Assembly (NCBI GenBank): GCA_003116975.1
Contig: BGKB01000035.1
Location: forward strand, 310,001 to 374,000
Source: Aurantiochytrium sp. KH105
Taxonomy: Eukaryota > Sar > Bigyra > Thraustochytrida > Thraustochytriidae
Length of the DNA stretch: 64,000 bases
Reading direction: 5' to 3'
A program made the translations under genes and the position numbers. The notes beneath the pieces were generated by a model. It was given only the letters and a program-made list of their open reading frames with translations. It was not told the DNA's origin and made no database searches. Of this stretch, positions 61,288 to 64,000 are shown piece after piece (the stretch's first letter is position 1; every line of letters begins with the position of its first letter).

Positions 61288-61607
61288 AAAAAGTTGAGTC
61301 AGGCCTAGGCCTAGGGCTAGTTAGTAAAGGAAAAGGCGTGTGAAAATAGTTGTGTCAATCCGGCTTCATTTGTTCAATTTCCATCATCATCATCATCGTC
61401 GTCATCGTCATCATCAATACTACTATTTCGTAGGTATCCTTCGATCGACTTGGGCATATTTCGAGCGAAAAGTCTATTCTGTGACGACGACCCAAAACGC
61501 AAAAGCTCAGAGTCCCGTGTCGGTCCTTGCACACGAAAGAAAACAAAATGTTCCTTTTCCACAGATCGATAGAAAACGGGAAGTTGAAATGATAGAAATT
61601 AGGTCGA
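61288..61607. other. convergent intergenic region
   Basis: About 320 bases, AT-richer than the genes, with an ATC-type run (about 61382-61416, CATCATCATCATC and variants). It should contain both 3' UTRs. No gene was seen. Confidence 0.45.
61301..61320. promoter_or_regulatory. AGGCCTAGGCCTAG palindrome in 3' flank
   Basis: Nested AGGCCT and CCTAGG palindromes starting 14 bases after the stop at 61287; could form a hairpin in the transcript. Confidence 0.4.
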
Positions 61608-63188
61608 TTACAGTTCTTCCATGGTGATATCGAAGGAATCATCCGACTCAAAGCCCTCGTCGTCGTCGTCGTCGTCGTCGTCGTCAGCGGCGGCGCGACC
61701 ACCCTTGGGCGGCTTTGGGGGCTTGGTGGCCTCAGACGCATCATCACCGTCATCATTCTTCTTCTTGCCACCCTTCTTCTTGCCGCCCTTCTTCTTGCCA
61801 CCCTTTCCTGCCTGCTTCTGCAAGTATTTCCAGAGCTCCTTGCGGGAATTGTCGGCAGCACACATACGCTTCACACGAGGATCCTTGATGGGATTTTGAT
61901 CAAGCTTGAAGACGGTAACCTTTTTCAGCTGAGAAATCTCGGGCGGGATCTCCGTGATTTGATTGTTCTCTGCCATAAGCTCCATGAGACCGGTAAGCTG
62001 GGCAATCTCCTCGGGAAGCTCCTCGATCTGATTGTGAGACACCACAAGATCGTGCAGCCGCGTCAGGTTGTCAAAGTCGAGCTCGAGCGCAGTGAGCTTG
62101 TTCTGCGACAGCTTGAGGATGGTGAGCGCCTCGAGTCCCTCGAGAGGGCTCAAGTCCGTGATTTGGTTTCCCGAGGCATCGAGGACCTCGAGCGCCGTGC
62201 ACTTACTGAGCGAGGCAGGAAGTGCCGCGAGTTCGTTGCGAGCGACCTCGAGCACCTTTAGCTGGCGGAGCTTGCCAATCTCCTCGGGCAGCGACGTCAG
62301 CGCGTTGTCACTGAGAATCAAAGTCTGCAACTTGCGCATGCGAGAAAGCATGCTCCCGTCAATGCTTGTAAGGACGCCTGGCGCGAGCCGCAGCGAAAGA
62401 CGATTCACGGTGCGAAGGTACCAGAGCGCCGGGTCGATCGCGCCAGGGAGGCCCGGCTCCGGCTCATCGCGCACCACACTAATTTCGTGCACCGGTCTGA
62501 GGGTCTCGACGGACTCGACGACCTTGGCCACCTCGGGCCAGATCGGGGTCGGGCCAGGGGCACCGTCGTCGTCGGTCTCGTCGTCGTCGCCGCCGTTGTC
62601 CTTGGCCGCGTCGTCGGTCTTGCGCTGGCCGCGGCGCTCCTGCTCCTGAAGCATCTTCTTCTTGAGCTTGCTGCGCTCGCGAGCAGTGAGACCGTCACTG
62701 ATCACATTGCCATCGTCGTCCTCAATGACCTCCTCTTCGGACTCGGCGGTCCATTCGTCAAAGAGCTTGAGGACATCCGTCTTTTGCCGAGCTTGGGCGT
62801 GGTCCCGCGCGGTCTTGCCGTCGTAATCCTTGAGCTCGAGCTTGGCGTCCTTGAGGAGCAGACTGTAAACGGCATCGGTGCGCCCAGCGGCCGCGGCCAT
62901 CATGAGCGCCGTGCGTCCGTTGTCGTCGCGGATGTCGATCCATCCCTTGCGCCTCAGTTCCCGACGGCGCTCGTAGTAGTCGAGGAGGGTGTCGAGCGAC
63001 TTGACCTTGCCATTGAGCGCGGCAAGCATGATGCTCGTAAGTCCGTCATCGTTTCGCGTCTGCGCCTGCATACCCGTGTTCACCAGACCTGCGCGCACGT
63101 CGCGCTGCCGCTCCGTCATGATCGCCTCCCAGAAGGCCGCCTTCTTCTGCTCGTACGTCATCTTATCTTTCTTGTGCGCCTTGCCCAT
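61608..63188 (-). CDS. ankyrin plus leucine-rich-repeat protein, 526 aa
   Basis: The product starts with a basic helix, then two to three ankyrin repeats at about 45-145 (DDGLTSIMLAALNGKVKSLD; NGRTALMMAAAAGRTDAVYS; DYDGKTARDHAQARQKTD), an acidic/basic linker to about 215, and seven or so leucine-rich repeats at about 255-420 of the SDNALTSLPEEIGKLRQLKVLEV type. The C-terminus has three GGKKKGGKKKGGKKK units, then a poly-Asp stretch (about 500-510) and EGFESDDSFDITMEEL. Both repeat types are protein-interaction scaffolds, so this is probably an adaptor; LRR parts of this kind occur in LRRC47-like and small-GTPase-binding proteins, but the rest does not match. The ATG at 63188 starts MGKAHKKDK and nothing upstream looks coding. 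Confidence 0.88.
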   Translation of the reverse strand: MGKAHKKDKMTYEQKKAAFWEAIMTERQRDVRAGLVNTGMQAQTRNDDGLTSIMLAALNGKVKSLDTLLDYYERRRELRRKGWIDIRDDNGRTALMMAAAAGRTDAVYSLLLKDAKLELKDYDGKTARDHAQARQKTDVLKLFDEWTAESEEEVIEDDDGNVISDGLTARERSKLKKKMLQEQERRGQRKTDDAAKDNGGDDDETDDDGAPGPTPIWPEVAKVVESVETLRPVHEISVVRDEPEPGLPGAIDPALWYLRTVNRLSLRLAPGVLTSIDGSMLSRMRKLQTLILSDNALTSLPEEIGKLRQLKVLEVARNELAALPASLSKCTALEVLDASGNQITDLSPLEGLEALTILKLSQNKLTALELDFDNLTRLHDLVVSHNQIEELPEEIAQLTGLMELMAENNQITEIPPEISQLKKVTVFKLDQNPIKDPRVKRMCAADNSRKELWKYLQKQAGKGGKKKGGKKKGGKKKNDDGDDASEATKPPKPPKGGRAAADDDDDDDDDEGFESDDSFDITMEEL

Positions 63189-63377
63189 CTTTCCTGCTGC
63201 GCAGCGCGCGTGTACTGTAGCCGCCGCGGCACTGCGGTCGCGTCTGCCTACGCTCCTGCCTCCGCCCTCGACCTCTCGCCTCGCCTTCGCGCCCGCTCGC
63301 GCGCCCTGGCGTGCTTTTGCTTTCGCTTGGCTTGCTTGGCTTGGCTTTGCTCAGCTCGTGCGCCTTTCGTCGCCCTT

Positions 63378-63402
63378 CGATCGATCGATCGATTGATTGA
63401 TT
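63378..63402. repeat. (CGAT)n/(GATT)n microsatellite
   Basis: CGAT units passing into GATT units, then oligo-T, about 190 bases upstream of the LRR gene start. Confidence 0.9.
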
Positions 63403-63699
63403 TTTTTTTAAATAGAAAAGTGGTCTAAGGGAACAGGATGGCCCCGGCGGCGACGGTCTATCGATATAATTTAGTGCCCTTGCGGGCCCAAATCTCATTC
63501 GCCCTGCGAAACGAGCTCGCGAACCTTCAACTGCGCAAAACAAACCTCACACGTCGGGCACGCGTGGAGCCAGCTGCAGCGGGCCATCGAAAGTACGTAT
63601 CCCAGAAAAGGATCACATCCTACTTAAGCCGGGGCTCCTCTCCTCCTCTTCTCGGGGCCAAACTGAAGAGCGATCGTGGCCACCTCGCAACGCGTCGTG

Positions 63700-63793
63700 T
63701 CGCGTTGCGTTGCGTTGCGTTGCGTTGCGTTGCGTTGCGTTGCGTTGCGTTGCGTTGCGTTGCGTTGCGTTGCGCTGCGTTGCGTTGCGTCGC
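63700..63793. repeat. (GCGTT)n pentanucleotide array
   Basis: About 18 tandem GCGTT units with one or two single-base variants (GCGCT near 63772), the longest simple array of the window, ending about 100 bases before the next start codon. Confidence 0.95.
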
Positions 63794-63893
63794 GTCGCAT
63801 TACGCTGCAGCTTTGAAGCGCACGACATACAAATCTTGGCGAGGAGTGCAATATTCCTATGCAAAAGTCTGAGTGCGAACATAAGGAAATCAA

Positions 63894-64000
63894 ATGTCGG
63901 CGCCTCCAGATGAAGATACGCGGCAAGTTCGCGAGAATGTCGAAAAGCTACGCCAACTTAAAGTGGAACTAGAAAGCAAATTAGAGGAGCAACAGGAATC
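63894..64000 (+). CDS. 5' end of a coiled-coil protein, runs off the window
   Basis: An ATG (CAAATGTCGG) opens a frame that stays open for 35 codons to the edge. The visible residues begin MSAPPDEDTRQVRENVEKLR and continue with heptad-like Leu and Val spacing and many Glu and Lys, predicting a coiled coil. No family can be assigned from this fragment. The lower GC of this piece resembles intergenic DNA, but the charged heptads argue for coding. Confidence 0.5.
   Translation, partial: MSAPPDEDTRQVRENVEKLRQLKVELESKLEEQQE

Larger units (their letters stand above)
63189..63893. other. divergent promoter region with satellite repeat
   Basis: About 700 bases between the LRR gene (-) and the partial gene (+). 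It holds a CGAT/GATT run at 63378-63402 followed by a T-rich run, and a long (GCGTT)n array at 63700-63793. No gene was supported. Confidence 0.5.

Noticed and set aside
63613..63882. Frame with repeated RNATQ units
   Set aside because: Translation of the (GCGTT)n array on the minus strand; no coding evidence.
1..64000. tRNA, rRNA, CRISPR or transposon signatures
   Set aside because: I looked for T-loop-like GGTTCGANNCC motifs, rRNA-like blocks, direct-repeat/spacer arrays and transposase or reverse-transcriptase motifs and found none convincing by eye; a covariance-model and profile search would settle it.

Overview
The window reads as nuclear DNA of a GC-rich, intron-poor eukaryote, most likely a stramenopile close to the thraustochytrids (Labyrinthulea). 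The reasons are long uninterrupted reading frames for typically eukaryotic proteins (RFT1, ABCA transporter, prenylcysteine oxidase, UBR4/BIG), strand-switching single genes instead of operons, only one clear spliceosomal intron (in an aldehyde dehydrogenase), and a mitochondrial-type leader on phosphoglycerate mutase, a known stramenopile trait. The lineage call is inference; the sequence carries no rRNA or organelle marker.

Layout. 1-3.8 kb: a truncated hypothetical ORF that stops near a single N, a small hypothetical gene on the minus strand, and repeat-rich flank. 3.8-13.4 kb: iPGM (+), uroporphyrinogen-III methyltransferase (+), organellar pseudouridine synthase (-), an acidic hypothetical protein (+), RFT1 (-) and a small membrane protein (-). 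13.4-17.5 kb: about 4 kb with no gene I can support. 17.5-30.5 kb: two paralogous secreted reprolysin-like (M12B) zinc metalloproteases flanking an importin-alpha-like ARM protein (+), a prenylcysteine oxidase (-), a secreted SET-like protein (-) and the aldehyde dehydrogenase (+). 30.7-38.2 kb: an ABCA full transporter (-) and a ferredoxin-fold protein with no cysteine at all (-). 39.1-59.9 kb: one 20.8-kb uninterrupted gene for a UBR4/BIG-type giant E3 ubiquitin ligase of about 6,940 residues. 60.7-64 kb: a small one-pass membrane protein (+), an ankyrin plus LRR protein (-) and the first codons of a coiled-coil gene that leaves the window (+).

There is no operon logic; the genes are mostly independent housekeeping functions: glycolysis in the mitochondrion, siroheme branch, organelle rRNA modification, N-glycosylation, nuclear import, prenyl-protein turnover, lipid transport and ubiquitin signalling. 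The most interesting items are the cysteine-free ferredoxin homologue (candidate complex I bridge subunit), the bacterial-type metalloprotease pair, the giant intronless UBR4 with long poly-Asp tracts, a tandem duplication of the iPGM 3' end, and two recurrent noncoding patterns: AGGCCT/CCTAGG palindromes after stop codons, and short tandem repeats just upstream of start codons.
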